64,000 bases of DNA from Synanceia verrucosa (lineage: Eukaryota; Chordata; Actinopteri; Perciformes; Synanceiidae), in the NCBI GenBank assembly GCA_029721515.1, contig CM056563.1, positions 15,566,454-15,630,453 on the forward strand, written 5' to 3'. The notes below the pieces were generated by a model, which searched no databases, had not been told where the DNA came from, and saw only the letters and a list, made by a program, of their open reading frames with translations. Below, piece after piece: positions 25,101 through 35,357 of the stretch (the first letter of the stretch is position 1; every line of letters begins with the position of its first letter). A program made the translations under genes and the position numbers.

Positions 25101-26564
25101 GTTAATGTTGCAGCTGAAGCTGAAGTTCTTTTTTTACCCGGTCACACAGTTTTTACCATGGTTATAACTTGTAGATGTGTTATGTTGTAGCGCAGACAGT
25201 AGAGCTATAGTTTTATTTATTTTTACATGTAAGTATTCCCATCGGGTATCCACTCTCTAATACACTGTTGCTTTTGGCATGTGTGTGTGTTTTTAGCCGT
25301 GAGGTGCAGGAGTGTGTCCCTCCACAGTTCTACAGTAAACAGGGTTCACAGCATTGGCTGAATATGACAACCCAACACATGCAGCAGATCCAGCCCTTAA
25401 ATCCACACCAGGCTCGTGCACAGTTCCTTGGTAAGACGGTGTGAGTGTGCATGGATATATCTGAAAGTGACTCACAGTGTGTCCCATAGATGCCATATTA
25501 TTCTTCAATTCCACATATGTAATGACCACATACTCTCCCTAAAATAATGATTGACTGATGAACAAAAATATGAATCCCAAATAACAGTTTTTAGTTATTT
25601 GTTATGCTGCAAAGGAAATCCTAGAAAGTTGCATTGCAAAGTAATGAGAACAGTTATTGCTCCAAGCTGCACTGACTAATCATGAGGCTATTTTTCTGGA
25701 AAATAAGTGATGATTAGTTTGAATGTGCTACCAAATTAAAAATGACCCTTACTGTGTTTTTGACCAGGTCTGGTCAGTGCTTTCCCCATGTTCGGCTCAT
25801 CCTTCTTCTACATCCAGAGCTGTAGCTCCGCTATCATCCATGCCCCATGCATTCTGGCTGTAAATCTGAACGGACTGCACTTTCTTAACAAGGATACTCA
25901 TGTATGTCACAGACACACACACACACACACACACCCATAATCATGCATGCAAGCCATCCACTCAAACATAAATTCAGTCTGTGTTAGGTTGCATGCTTCA
26001 CATTCCAAGACCAGCTGGCACAATATGGTGGCAGGCAGCTGAGTGTGTGTAGCAGTGTGCATTTGAAGCAGTAGTCATTTAACATCATATTGAAAGCAAG
26101 ATCAATGATTTCAACACAAAGCCTTTGGCTCCCTCTGTTGGTTAATGTGTTTGCAGTCTGCTTCTATCTGTTAAATGTTGTATTGTGTGTTTTTTTTGTC
26201 TGTGATTAGGAAACCATGGTGCGTTTCCCTTTGAAGGAGGTCCAGTCGACTCGCACTCAGAGGCCAACTTCTGGCTCCAGTTATCCATATGTGGAGATCA
26301 TGATAGGAGACCTGCTCAACCAGCGCATCACACAGTTACAGCTGGAGCAGGTGTGCTGATAAATGAGAGCTGCAGTTATAATATGTGTATGTATTTTTCT
26401 GTGTATGTCACTCACCTTAAATGCCATGTTGTATCTGGATGTTTGTGTGTGTGTGTCTCCAGGGCCTGGAGCTGTGCCGAGTCATCGCCATGCACATGGA
26501 GAACATGTTGTCAGTCAGAGAAAAGAGACTCACTTTGCCACCAAGTGAAATCACCCTGCTATAA
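591..26564 (+). CDS. myo15a: Unconventional myosin-XV (partial, 3' two-thirds, 55 exons)
   Basis: Actin-based motor with a MyTH4-FERM tail. In vertebrates it carries whirlin and EPS8 to stereocilia tips and is needed for hearing. I joined 55 exons by frame and GT-AG signals: 6510 nt, 2169 codons plus TAA at 26562-26564, with no internal stop. The order of domains (half motor, IQ motifs, MyTH4, linker, FERM/PH-like region, SH3, MyTH4, FERM) and the wording of many segments match human MYO15A from memory of the family. The next gene, llgl1, supports the A paralogue. The N-terminal part of the motor, including P-loop and switch I, lies off the left edge. Exon coordinates are given in the domain entries. 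Uncertain points: the start of exon 29 (16613 or 16673) and the start of exon 23 (10290 or 10293). The introns carry a LINE, SINEs and microsatellites; none breaks the frame. Confidence 0.95.
720..772. repeat. (TG)n microsatellite
   Basis: Pure GT/TG dinucleotide run of about 26 units, 15 nt downstream of the exon 1 donor. Confidence 0.97.
2250..2281. repeat. (TTATA)n microsatellite
   Basis: About six copies of a TTATA pentanucleotide in myo15a intron 1. Confidence 0.95.
3116..3147. repeat. (TG)n microsatellite next to a 3' splice site
   Basis: The GT run ends 10 nt before myo15a exon 4 (3158). It occupies the position normally taken by the polypyrimidine tract. Confidence 0.95.
3284..3333. 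repeat. (CT)n(CA)n compound microsatellite
   Basis: Runs of CT then CA dinucleotides in myo15a intron 4, about 30 nt after the exon 4 donor. Confidence 0.95.
3945..4095. repeat. Fragment of a dispersed teleost repeat
   Basis: The stretch with CATTTCACTAAAAGCAACAG and CAACCTCAGGGTGGCAG looks like a decayed piece of a common fish repeat. A longer, opposite-strand piece appears to lie at about 38115-38530. It fills most of myo15a intron 6. The class is uncertain. Confidence 0.4.
5717..5764. repeat. (AT)n microsatellite
   Basis: Uninterrupted AT dinucleotide run directly abutting the 5' end of the SINE that follows. Confidence 0.95.
5765..6020 (+). mobile_element. tRNA-derived SINE, internally deleted
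   Basis: The left end carries a pol III A-box-like stretch (GTGGTGTAGTGCTTAGCAC) and a B-box-like stretch (GGGTTCGAGGCCC). These are followed by the body common to fish copies (GGAGTTTGCATGTTCTCCC, then CATGCATGGGGATTAGG) and the 3' end GGTAGATAATGGATGG. Compared with the copies at 43-46 kb and 61.7 kb, the middle part with the TGTGAATGGTTGTCTG section is missing. It lies in a myo15a intron, in sense orientation, and is bordered on both sides by AT repeats. Confidence 0.8.
6021..6112. repeat. Compound (TA)n / (ATAG)n microsatellite
   Basis: TA run followed by imperfect GATATA/ATAG repeats directly after the SINE tail. It may be the other half of the AT tract into which the SINE inserted. Confidence 0.85.
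6971..8896 (+). other. myo15a: myo15a exons 15-19: first MyTH4 domain
   Basis: Exons: 6971-7052, 7321-7451, 7713-7808, 8178-8413, 8706-8896. Exon 15 carries LTKREVV and the IPAELGALLQ segment that leads into the tail. Exon 16 contains the LPLDVNNYPFYRYVQ start of MyTH4. Exon 18 holds the core RFMGDPHLNGAQENMFGNYI, then DEILAQVVNQVWRN and NAERGWLLLLASVC. Exon 19 closes it with KFVSDHAPAGCQALLQHR. MyTH4 domains bind microtubules or partner tails in MyTH4-FERM myosins. Confidence 0.93.
7595..7645. repeat. Short tandem and palindromic repeat
   Basis: A segment of about 22 bp containing the imperfect palindrome GTTAATATTTATTAAC occurs twice in tandem in myo15a intron 16. Confidence 0.7.
9190..9350 (+). 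mobile_element. Decayed tRNA-derived SINE
   Basis: AGCAGCTGTGGCTCAGGGG resembles an A box and TGTTTGATCCTCAGC a B box. These are followed by GAGACACTGAACCCTGAGTTGCTCC, a body shared by many fish SINEs. A second family distinct from the (ATGG)n SINE. It lies in myo15a intron 19 (8897-9424). Confidence 0.55.
9425..10384 (+). other. myo15a: myo15a exons 20-23: post-MyTH4 FERM-like segment and linker
   Basis: Exons: 9425-9497, 9690-9881, 9963-10075, 10290-10384. Recognisable pieces are CPVHSWTSGEDLAGDVL, VELAGHDYVMDLIADLELP and FPKQKSYFIIS, matching the vestigial FERM-like section after MyTH4-1. Then comes an acidic/proline linker with DSDEELPPAFPP and the conserved DRYLDSLFDPVLSD. Exon 23 starts at a CAGCAG tandem acceptor, so an alanine may be included or skipped. 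Confidence 0.9.
10490..13035 (+). mobile_element. L2-type LINE, 5'-truncated and degenerate
   Basis: Non-LTR retrotransposon in myo15a intron 23, in sense orientation. The endonuclease C-terminal half is read in one frame (about 10498-11076: RASGRGGGHAVGF, YDRLLICGDFNVHV, PTHHHGHTLDLV). A connector is in a second frame (11150-11617), and the reverse transcriptase is in a third (11538-12452: FRPVSHLPFFSKVVEKVV, FQSGFRSRHSTESALL, DLTTAFDTVDHS, VPQGSIIGPILF). At least three frame changes are present, and the catalytic box reads YAYD instead of YADD, so it is dead. The 3' end shows the GTAAAGTGCGGTATAAATAA tail and ACATTT repeats (about 12990-13037). The APE domain start is missing. Confidence 0.88.
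13036..13933 (+). other. Rest of myo15a intron 23
   Basis: Contains a small (GATG)n stretch near 13243-13258. I recognise no further coding or mobile sequence before exon 24. Confidence 0.55.
14070..15427 (+). other. myo15a intron 24
   Basis: 1.36 kb without recognisable exon. It holds an AT-rich (ATA/ATT)n stretch near 15106-15170; otherwise I see nothing in it. Confidence 0.55.
17069..18045. mobile_element. Putative element bounded by ~110-bp inverted repeats
   Basis: The arm at about 17069-17181 and the arm at about 17931-18045 are reverse complements with a few differences. The shared core includes AACTATGACAACCACAGCAT, AAGCCAAAACACCAGAGCTA and CAGCAAACTTCAC. About 750 bp lie between them, including a segment at 17640-17930 that reads like decayed coding sequence with stops. 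Located in myo15a intron 29. I cannot assign it to a superfamily. Confidence 0.6.
18231..18260. repeat. (AC)n microsatellite
   Basis: AC run in the 86-nt intron between myo15a exons 30 and 31. It makes up over a third of the intron. Confidence 0.95.
18547..20582 (+). other. myo15a: myo15a exons 32-37: central FERM/PH-like region
   Basis: Exons: 18547-18662, 18864-18923, 19630-19705, 19806-19921, 20015-20133, 20441-20582. Recognisable strings are VPWKLYMRKEVFYP, SPLVLDLIFRQVVHDTFSEA, DSWEIYFSRLFPA, GVQVLSVSHKGIKLLKMVR and SYSDILFVSIPSKNMLEFNL, which follow the human order. This part precedes SH3 and resembles a diverged FERM F2/F3 (PH-like) module. Exon 33 has a weak GTTGAT donor. Confidence 0.88.
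19030..19226 (+). repeat. Dispersed repeat copy A (related to 52130-52440)
   Basis: Shares with the copy in llgl1 intron 13 the order TTTTCATT, TTAGAAT, an ATATCCACATAGG/ATATACATGGGAG block, CTTCCATGGAGTCTGCCATG and GTTTCTACAGTA-AGCC. It ends CACTAAATCCTATACACTGG. It lies in myo15a intron 33. Superfamily unknown to me. Confidence 0.6.
20924..21762 (+). other. myo15a: myo15a exons 38-40: SH3 domain
   Basis: Exons: 20924-21035, 21201-21275, 21560-21762. The SH3 signature runs YVVAVRNYITEDRSLLSFHK, then GDIIRLQ, the WRFGAVYGKSGVFPSEYV block and PVAAPDFL. Then follows an alanine-rich stretch (RVAASAAIAVAMGSAVAAHE), also present in the mammalian protein. Exon 40 is preceded by a GT-rich tract (21509-21548). 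Confidence 0.92.
21874..21912. repeat. Perfect 17-bp hairpin
   Basis: AAACTGGAATATGTCTG and its exact reverse complement are separated by a 5-nt AACAC loop in myo15a intron 40. No function is visible; it may be a remnant of a palindromic mobile element. Confidence 0.85.
22072..22109. repeat. (GT)n microsatellite next to a 3' splice site
   Basis: The GT run is followed by only TATCAG before exon 41 (22115). It therefore replaces the polypyrimidine tract. Confidence 0.95.
22115..23579 (+). other. myo15a: myo15a exons 41-47: second MyTH4 domain
   Basis: Exons: 22115-22239, 22331-22394, 22504-22576, 22922-22995, 23086-23168, 23259-23389, 23485-23579. Key strings are YHMAEFAKKYFR, MVKFSKSPIQESLIDFSD, AIMKFMGDFPLKGQTEQDLV, DEAYCQVMKQVTANTSSKP, CQRGWRLMYILTAFHRCSD and GIAKACEQNLRRTF. 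The MyTH4 core (MGD...KG..., Q.GW..L) is intact. Confidence 0.94.
24014..26564 (+). other. myo15a: myo15a exons 48-55: C-terminal FERM domain and PDZ-ligand tail
   Basis: Exons: 24014-24091, 24252-24348, 24456-24616, 24876-25009, 25297-25430, 25768-25901, 26210-26350, 26463-26564 with TAA at 26562. FERM markers are CLLPGGIERHLKIKT (F1 start), DNELYVTMHYNQVLPDYLK (F2), ARLSALQHRAKD, HQARAQFLGLVSAFPMFGSS (F2-F3) and FPLKEVQSTRTQRP (F3). The last residues, EITLL, resemble a C-terminal PDZ ligand; in mammals this tail binds whirlin. Confidence 0.95.
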
Positions 26565-28300
26565 CACAAACAAATCTCATGCACACACAGTGAAATCCCA
26601 CATCCCGTCTCATAAATGCACTGCATCTGCCTCTATGTTAAAAATAGGATATTTTGATACCTAAAGTGAGTGTTTCTCTAATGTGATGAATGCACTGTAT
26701 ATTGATGATGTAGTTTGAGAAAACAGGTGCATTCAGTTAGGGCTGAAGCCAAAGATGTTCTTCTTCCTTAATCTTTTGGTTTACAAAATGTCAGAAAAGA
26801 GCAAAACATCAAAATCAGAATTTCCCACAGTCAAAGATGTCCTGTTCAAATGGCTTTATCCAAAACCCTAATCTATCCAGGATATTATATTTAACATTTA
26901 CGTTTGAGAAGCTGGAACATTTGAATTTTGCTTAAAAAAGATTACACTCACTGCATTCGCATGATATAGAAAAACACATATTGTTATCTTCTGTCTATGT
27001 GAGACCTGTGCCTTGCACATACTTGCACTCATACCACTGAGTTAGGAGTAGAAACAGTCACACTGATAAAAGTCCTTTCAGACAGAACCCATTTACTGTT
27101 TTGATTTGATGTTTTTAGCCAAAACTGTTGAAGTCTTCTTCGTTGCCTCCTAGTGCTGAGACGATAATGGACAAGGACTCTTTGATTTACATTAACTGCC
27201 TCACTCCACAAGACTTGTTTGATTTAGTTAGCATCGATCCAAGGGAAATGTTGAATTGTGGTCTTGCACTGGAACAAGGGGAGCATCTGATGCTTTGGTT
27301 GGCTCCCTACAAGGAAAATGAAATATGTGAAACAGAAATAAAAACTAGCAAACTTAAGAATAACTTAAGTATAGTATAACCTTATCTTCCCTTAAACATT
27401 AATAGATCCTTTTGGTTTGACATGATACATAATTTTTCCATTAGACTTCGGCCTACAATCAAGAGTAGCCTTCGTATAATATTTGTAAGCCCGTACAAGT
27501 TTTATATTCTATTTTCTTTATGAAAATGTATTTAAAAGTATCAAAAGAAGACAGACGGACAGACACAAATTTAATTATTTTTCTTATTTTCTTCCCTACC
27601 CTATGTTAGGATAAGTGAAATGAATGGATGGATAGTTTCTTCCCTCTCATGAAATCAAGGGAAAGCCACAATAAAGGAGACATACTTGAAGAGGCACAAT
27701 TCGGCATCCAGTTATTAACAAAGTTTTTGCACAATTAAAATGATTTATACAATAAATGTTTTTGTAAATAGCCGTTGTACATAAGGAATGTATATGAATA
27801 ATGTTGTACATTAAAGTTTGTAGCATAAATTACACTGAATTTGATATGTTCATTTTTTTTATGAACATCATGAATACAGACTTAAAGAATAATGTCAAAG
27901 TATCAGAGAACATTAGACAAAGCACTATAGGAGTAGGAGTAAAGAGTAAATGAATAGGACCGGTATAAAACCGAAGCTACTAAGATTTTTTTTTCCAAAA
28001 CAAGATTACCTGGCATGTTTAGTTCCCCCAGTTCAACAAAATTATTTAAATTGGAAGTAATTTAAATATAATATTTAAATATACAATATTATTCAGATTT
28101 ATTGCTCGGACTTCATTGTGGATCTCAAAGGAAATATTTAATTGTGTGAGGAAACATGTTTTCTTACTGTTCATAATTCAATAAACACTTAAAATCTTTG
28201 AAAACAACCACCATCCCAAAATGTTTAGAATAAATATATAACAGTAAAACATTTCAGAAGGTGAACAAGTTCACTTTAGTAATACTATTTACTGTGAGCT
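26565..28300 (+). other. myo15a 3' UTR and intergenic spacer
   Basis: AT-rich. Possible poly(A) signals AATAAA occur at 27337, 27670 and 27751; the transcript end cannot be fixed from sequence. A small open frame (27128-27379) resembles nothing I know. There is no sign of another gene; in human, ALKBH5 lies between these neighbours and it is absent here. Confidence 0.6.
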
Positions 28301-28743
28301 CGCCTCATTTAGCATTAAGTCCTCGCCGTTTAACGACTCGTGTTGACGGATCTCAGGAGATCGTGCTTCCGGTGCGTCCTGTGCTACAAACCGAGCATTC
28401 CCTTCCAGAGCTCTTGGCTGTGGGGGCGTTTCTGGGTGATTGCTCGCAGATTTCTTGGCCCTCATTGGCTAAAAACAACGGGCCCGTGTGAACCGGGTTG
28501 AGGTGGGGGCTCTGGTCAAACCCACTACGACCCAAACAGCACCAGGAGACAGAGGAGGGAGGAGAGCCGCAGCCCCCTGCAGTAGCAGCAGCGTCGCAGC
28601 CCTGCTTTCAGCCTGCCTGCATGGGCTAGTCGGTCAGCTAGCTTAGCATCGTCCGCCTGCGCCGCACCGCCTTCCCTGCCGCCCAGAACCCGGCTTGTTA
28701 TCACCGTGTTCCCCACCCCACAGTCCTTCTGCCCGGCTTCAAC
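28300..28743 (+). promoter_or_regulatory. llgl1: CpG-rich promoter and 5' UTR of llgl1
   Basis: G+C and CpG content rise sharply from about 28320 and stay high into exon 1, contrasting with the AT-rich spacer upstream. An inverted CCAAT box (CTCATTGGCT, 28461-28470) is present and no TATA box is evident, as expected for a housekeeping-type dispersed promoter. The start site cannot be placed exactly. Confidence 0.6.
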
Positions 28744-28824
28744 ATGATGAAGTTTAGGTTTCGTCGGCAGGGCACCGACCCGCAGAGGGAGAAGATAAAA
28801 CAGGAGCTTTTCGCCTTCAACAAG
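28744..28824 (+). other. llgl1: llgl1 exon 1 coding part
   Basis: Encodes MMKFRFRRQGTDPQREK and continues to FAFNK before the GTAAAG donor. Two adjacent ATGs (28744, 28747) are conserved in the family. The first is chosen because other LLGL1 proteins also begin MMKF. Confidence 0.93.
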
Positions 28825-28998
28825 GTAAAGTAACGGGACGGAGGAAGAGCGGGGGGGGGAGAGCTCCTGAAACTCTGTGTATCAAAACGAGACCAGATTT
28901 GAGCCCCGAGCCGCTCCTCTGTGTCGCTGCTTCTAGCTAGAAGCATGAATTATCAGTGAGCTGCTGCTGCTGGTTGTTAGTGCTAGCAGGACTGTTGG

Positions 28999-29053
<55 letters not shown>

Positions 29054-32000
29054 CACGGCGTGTTAATTAGCTTTCACACAAATGAGAACCGCGTTCAAAG
29101 TGAGCAGCACTAAGAAGCTGCTATCTCTGTAGACCTGGCATTACTGTTATTAATGTGCTGTAATTAACCACCAGCAGCTGACAGTGTCAGAGATGGGGAT
29201 TGTCAGGCGTCACATTAACATGATAAGAGTTGTGCTGCTGCTGTTTCCTGTGAGAGGAGTGACTCCTGCTTCATTCAGATATCAATCATGACGGCTCCCA
29301 GTGTGGGGACAGTGTCTCATAAATTTCCTGACACCACAACATTGTTTGTTAAAGCTTTTTTCTTGGTTGCTTGTTTCAGTGTTTGAGGGTCTGTGGGTGT
29401 AATCATGAGTGTCATATTTCATGTTGCTCTAGTAAACCAGTTTGTGTGCTCAGCTTCTTGAAGCCTTATCATTTCCATCCTTCTCTTCCTCCTCTTTGGC
29501 CAATGCCGAGATGGATTTAGCAGCTCCGCTCTCAGTGAGCTTCATGTTGTCACTGTCACCACTGTTACTAAACTGGTGGGAGCCTAAAAGTAGGTTGAAG
29601 TCCAAGGATTATGTTGATAATTGTGCAGATCAAGTATCAGCTGCAGGTTATCTTTTTGCATGACTTGCATGTTACCAACAGGGGCTGTACTCAAATAGAC
29701 CTTTATGCAAAGAGGGACCGTTTGAGCACTGCTGTGGCCTTGAACCCTGATTAGGTGAGGCTGCTGCTTGTCTGCACAGCGTGTCACTCAAAAAGTAGAG
29801 TACTATGTACCAGAGGTTGGAGATGTCCAATTACCATTATTTTGCCCAATTTAAATTGACAAAATATCAGTTGATCTAATAGTAATGTGATTTTTCTTCC
29901 TTAGTCAGATTAACAGGTTAATATAAATTAGTAGGTTAATAAATCTACACAGTCTGAGTTTTAATAGAACTTGTTGTAGTTGATAAAAAAAATCCAATAA
30001 GTACATGGAAGGTTTTCTAAATCACACTGAGGTTAATCTCCATAAAGCCTGGTCTCATTATGACACAAATGTTACAGATTACAGATTAAATCCATGATAT
30101 TCCATGTAAACACCTAGATGTTTTTGTGTGGTTGTGTCCTGCCGTAGAGCGGTGATGAGGGGAGTTGGTTGGTGGCAACAAAATTACATCTTTTTCTCAG
30201 AATAGATTCAAACTTATTGTAGTGAAACTAACAATTATTTTAATTATCACTTTACTTGTCAATTGTTTTCTCAATTGGTCGTTTGCGCTATTAAAAAAAG
30301 TTTCCCAGAGCTCAAGGGAAAATTTTCTACTTGCTTATTTGAAAATACTTTTACTATAAGATGTGACATTTTTGAAGGTGGAAAATGCAAACATCTTTAA
30401 AACTATTACTTATCAGTAGTTGCTAGTTAATCTTGTTTTAATTATTAAATTGTTGAAGCGTGGAGTGTGGAAGTGGTGAGACACGTTCCTCTCAAACATT
30501 TTTGGCTGTGTCATGTCTAAAGTTGATGAACTGTTAGTTACGCCAACACTTTTTTTTAAAGGCACCAGCTGCCACAACCATCACAGAGGTGGTCTCTCAG
30601 CAGGAGTGTTACTTTGATGTAACTGTCTGCATGAGCAGAGCGGCTCTTAGTGTTAAGTTAATGTTAAGTTAATGTTTACCTCATATATGTGAGGTACCTC
30701 ATTTCTTGGACACCAAGCCCAATCAGTGAGTTAAAGACCCCCTGCACCTCTTTAAAGTATGTGAAGGTATCTCTCTACTAAATGCTTCCCCAACTGTCTC
30801 CTCCTCCTGGCATGTGCTGAAGGAAAAGCTGTGAATTCGTGTTAATCCCATTTAACAAAGGCAAAGCAAGTATATTTATACAGCACATTTAAGCAACTCA
30901 AAGCACTTTGCATGAAACATTAAAAGCATTAAGAAATACAATAAAGTATTAAATAAATAGGGATGACACGAGTGACCAAAACAAACTGCTAAACAGCCAA
31001 CTGAGTTCTGAATAAAAAGAATAAAATCTACTTTGCAGTGTCAGAAATGGATTATTTGATTTGATAAAAGGCAGCAGCAAACAGAAATGTCTTCAACTTT
31101 GATTTAATAAAAGAGAGCATTGCAGCAGCTGACCTGCAGTTTTCTGGACGTTTGTTCCAGATATGTGGTTCATCATGGAGTCACTCCTGACAGATTGGAA
31201 GTCAGTGTAAAGACCTCAGGACAAACTAGAGTTGTTCCGATTCCGATACCAGTAATGAAAATGTCTCCGATACTGCTGAAAATGCTGGTATCGCTATCGG
31301 CAAGTACTGGAGTCCAGTCACCGATCCGATACCACGTAATTTATTAAAATAGGAACCTATTTACTGTTTAGCTCCATCAGCTCTGACACAGTTCTTCTTC
31401 GCTGCTCTTAAAACAGTTGCGCTGTCCTGCCGCTTGCTTTTTTTAGAGGGGCGAGGAAGAACTGATCAGGAGCTAGCTCGTAATCATGTCTGTGGTGTGT
31501 GCCAATATTTTACATTGGATTCTCTCACCAGCAAGAGTGCAACATGCAACACATGCAATGATAAAATTTTGAGGGGTGGCATGAGTGTTGATAATTTCAA
31601 CACTAGCAACATGATTAAACACTTGAAGAGGAAAAAAAATCTATTTATTTATTTAAGTTGCTGTTGCACTGCTATTTTGTTATAATGTTCTACTTAAATG
31701 CCTTTTTTATTTAAAAAAAATTGTGGCTGCGCTTTTAATTTTTTTTCATAATTGTTCCTTATTTAGTTAAGTTGCAGTTGCACCATTTTTATACTGTTCT
31801 ATTTAAAAATTAATTAAAAAAATAAATGGCTTCAGTTTGTTCAGCCTTTTTTTTTTTTTTTTTAATAACATACTAGTATAGCGCAAGTATCGGAATCAGT
31901 ATCAGGAGGGGAAACAGTGGTATCAGAACATCTCTAGGACAAACAGTCTGCAGAGTTTTGTAATAAAGCAATGCTGCTGCCCTTAGTGCCATTAAAGGAC

Positions 32001-34846
32001 TTTCCTCTAACTTTATTAAGGGGGTCCTCCCTTTTAGACGCCTCACTTACTGTATAGTCGGTCTGACAGTAGAGCTGGGTGTTTATTCGACTAAACAACA
32101 TTTGAGGATTTTTATTGTCTTCTCTCTCTCTCTCTCTCTATTTTTCTCTCTCTCTCTCTCTCTCTCGTCTGTTTTCAGACTGTGGAGCATGGATTTCCTC
32201 ATCAGCCCAGTGCTTTGGCCTTTGACCCAAAGCTGGAGCTTATGGCCATCGGGACAAAGTCAGGAGCCATCAAAGTGTATCCTTTCCTTCCATCACCAAG
32301 CTCAGGCGTCTTTTGGGCCGTCAGTCACAGTAAGGCTTAAAGTAAAGTTCTTCCTTGCTTGAAGTTAACTTATATGACAAATATCAATCAGTTAATCATC
32401 TGAATCCCATATAATTAAATTAAAACACTGCAGGTGAACTGATCACCCAGCTTGTAGTCCACATGTCCGCATCCTTTAAGTGGTTGCACTGTATTTAACG
32501 AGTCAAAAAAATCAGAATTATATATTCTATGTATCCTCATGTGGAGTTATCAAACCCATTTTAAGAATTTATTGATAAGATGTGGTATTTTTATGTCACA
32601 CTTAAGACGAACTGTCAGACAAACTCTTTGAGCTGGTAGAGTTGACAAACGTTTTTTCCTCCTGGTTTTGTCGGTTTACGTCTTTGAAGCGCTGCTCTGT
32701 TCTGCATCAGCTATGCAGTGCAGCTGCTGTGTCGTCTTCCGCGTCAGGTTCAATGCTAACAAAAGCATTTCATGTTTTTTTTTTTTTTTTTTTTCTTTAA
32801 TGAGAACGACGAGAACTACTGATTCTTTACGCTTCAAAAAGCCCCTGTCTGCACAAAGGTCTACATTATTTATAGTTTTAAGCTAATTGAGTTCGAAGTT
32901 GCTGGTATTTTTTTCAGCGCTGTTGGTTTACTTGCTGTCACAGTGCTTTATGAATGTTTAGGAAACACTGATCAGCTGTATGTGCAGCAAAGCGGTTTAT
33001 ATAACACAGTTTAGACGAGCAGAGTGTTGCTGTGTGCTCTCTGTCTCTGTGGGGAGCTGCACTGTCTGCATCACTTAACTCAAGAGCTCTTTATTTCCTT
33101 GTAAACTCAAAATATTATTATTTTTTTTTTTTTTTACAATCTGGGCTCTGGTTTAATAGCTGTGGCGATTGTTCTTTTGGGTTATTAAGACTTTGTGTGT
33201 CACTAACTAAATGTCTGCTATCTGGGAATTTGCTAAATTAACCAGACAGGCTACAGACAGACCCTCAATTTCAAAGAATTTAAAAACAATCCTTTTGCAG
33301 TACAACTCACAGTACTTTCTGGAGTAGTGTGAAGCCCAGTTTTCTCCATGCAACTGACATTTCAAGTGCACTCACTTTGGTGGTTTGGATAATACGGTGA
33401 AAATGGGGGGTCTGTTTATCACCTGTGACTGCTTGAGTTTCCAGCTCTAGTCTGTTGTAAAGCTACCGCTGCTTCCAGATTGCTGCAATTAACTTTAAGT
33501 GTAAAACGTTACCCAATAGCTGATAGGCTGGCCAGAGCTATGAAAACAACACCAAGACGGAAAAACAAAACAACATCATTACATAAGCTTTTTTTGGAGA
33601 CCCAGAATACCATAAATGCATTGCTGAGCTTGTGGTCAGTGGGAATCTAACCCCCAACCCAGTGGCGGCAGAGCAAGACGAATAAGATGGAGGACTGAGT
33701 GAAGCTGTAGTGGAAATGAGTGTCGGTTTGGCTCGTGAGATGCATATCAGCACAACCATAATTTGGCTTCGAGTGTCCGTTGTGTCAGAAATTCCAGCAA
33801 CTCGGACCGTCCACATGACATATTGCTTTTGCTCATCGATGCTGTCATGATTACCACAATGGTTGTGTGGTAAAGCAGGCTGACGTCACTCTGCTTGGCT
33901 GTTGTAGGTTTGCTCAGAGTTGTTGTTGTTTTTTTTCCTCTTGATTGCCATCAAGCCCCATCATCCCATCAGGATATTTTAAAGGTGTTTGATTATGCAC
34001 ACTTGCCTCACATGTTTCATGTTTGTCTTGCGTGTTTTAATTTAGAATGTATGCGCTGCAGAGAAGAGCGTGTAACAGGATTTATTAACACAAACGTGTC
34101 AGTGTTTGAGTCTGAATGTTTGATGGTTATTTAATCGGGGTGTGTGAAGGGAGTCTTGCTGTGGTTGTGTGCTATGTGCTGATGCACTGGGCTGGAGTTT
34201 CAAGTCTTTGAGATGCAGCTTTAAGAGAAAGAGAGACTGGTGGTACCAGGCACTTCCACTCCAGAGGGAGATGGATGGAGGAGGGGAGAGATGGAGATAA
34301 ACAGAGGGAGTGAAAAAGAGATAGAAGGGGAGGAAAAATACCTTAACACATGCTCTACCTACTGCATCAAAACGACTGATGCTGCAGAGCTCAGACCAGT
34401 CATCTTGATTTTTAACAAGGTCCCAGCTGCTGCTGGGATTTCTGGAAAATCTTTACAGAGAATATGTGGAAAGTTAACAAAAGACTCACATTGCATCACG
34501 TATGTAATTCAGACTTCAAAATCATCCAGATGAAACAGTTTGAGTGGTGAAATTGTCTTTGGTTGAATCAGTAGATGATGCTTTGCTTGCTGCTATAACC
34601 TGTAACAGCAGAAACCATCTTTAAAACAAGGTAAGGCAGGTAGAAATAGTTTACAAGTTATTTTTTTTTAAATAAAAGCTGCCAATCCTCAGATTTGAAA
34701 GGCTGGCTTTTGCTTGTAAAATTACTTTTCTTGTAATTGACCAACACGTATGTTTTGTCTGTGTGTGTTCACATTCCCTGATAATCTCACAGACTCGCTG
34801 ACTTGGGTTTGACCCAGACATACTTGCCAACAAACCTGCTGGCACT

Positions 34847-34881
<35 letters not shown>

Positions 34882-35317
34882 CAGATGTTTGATTTCATTC
34901 TCACACACACTGATGCCTGAGCAGTGTACAGTGCGTGAGTGACAAAAAAAAAAAAAAGAAATTTAGCTCGAACCGACATTGAGTTTATTGACTCAGTTAC
35001 AGAGAAGGAGCTGCAGAAATTGCAAAGTGAGTTTGAACTTCTGTCCTGGCGTGATTTCGCTCTTGATTTTCTCACTTGTTCGTTCCCCTTTTTCTCCGTC
35101 TCCTCGCTCTCTTCGTGTTTATAAAAGCAGAGTCATATTACGCCCTGAGAGTTTCTGCTTCGACCACAGACTGGGGCTCAGCAGAGGGAAGGGGGACAAT
35201 GTGCTGTGGAGGTTTTTTTGTGTATGTCAAAAGAGATCATGTGTGGGGGCGGTGAGGCCATCTTGAGTCTGTCTCCTGTTGAGGAATGCATGTAGCGCTG
35301 CCCTGGGTTAACCCTCC

Positions 35318-35357
<40 letters not shown>

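Larger units (their letters stand above)
28825..32178 (+). other. llgl1 intron 1
   Basis: 3.35 kb. Holds a (GT)n run (28999-29052), a dispersed repeat from about 30858, a nested hAT element (31227-31936) and a (TC)n run just before exon 2. First introns near CpG-island promoters often hold enhancers, but no specific site can be named here. Confidence 0.65.

Noticed and set aside
27128..27379. 83-codon open frame between the two genes
   Set aside because: No recognisable family, no splice or promoter context, and it lies in the probable myo15a 3' UTR.
33538..33816. 92-codon minus-strand open frame in llgl1 intron 2
   Set aside because: Composition is that of random intron sequence; no similarity recognised.
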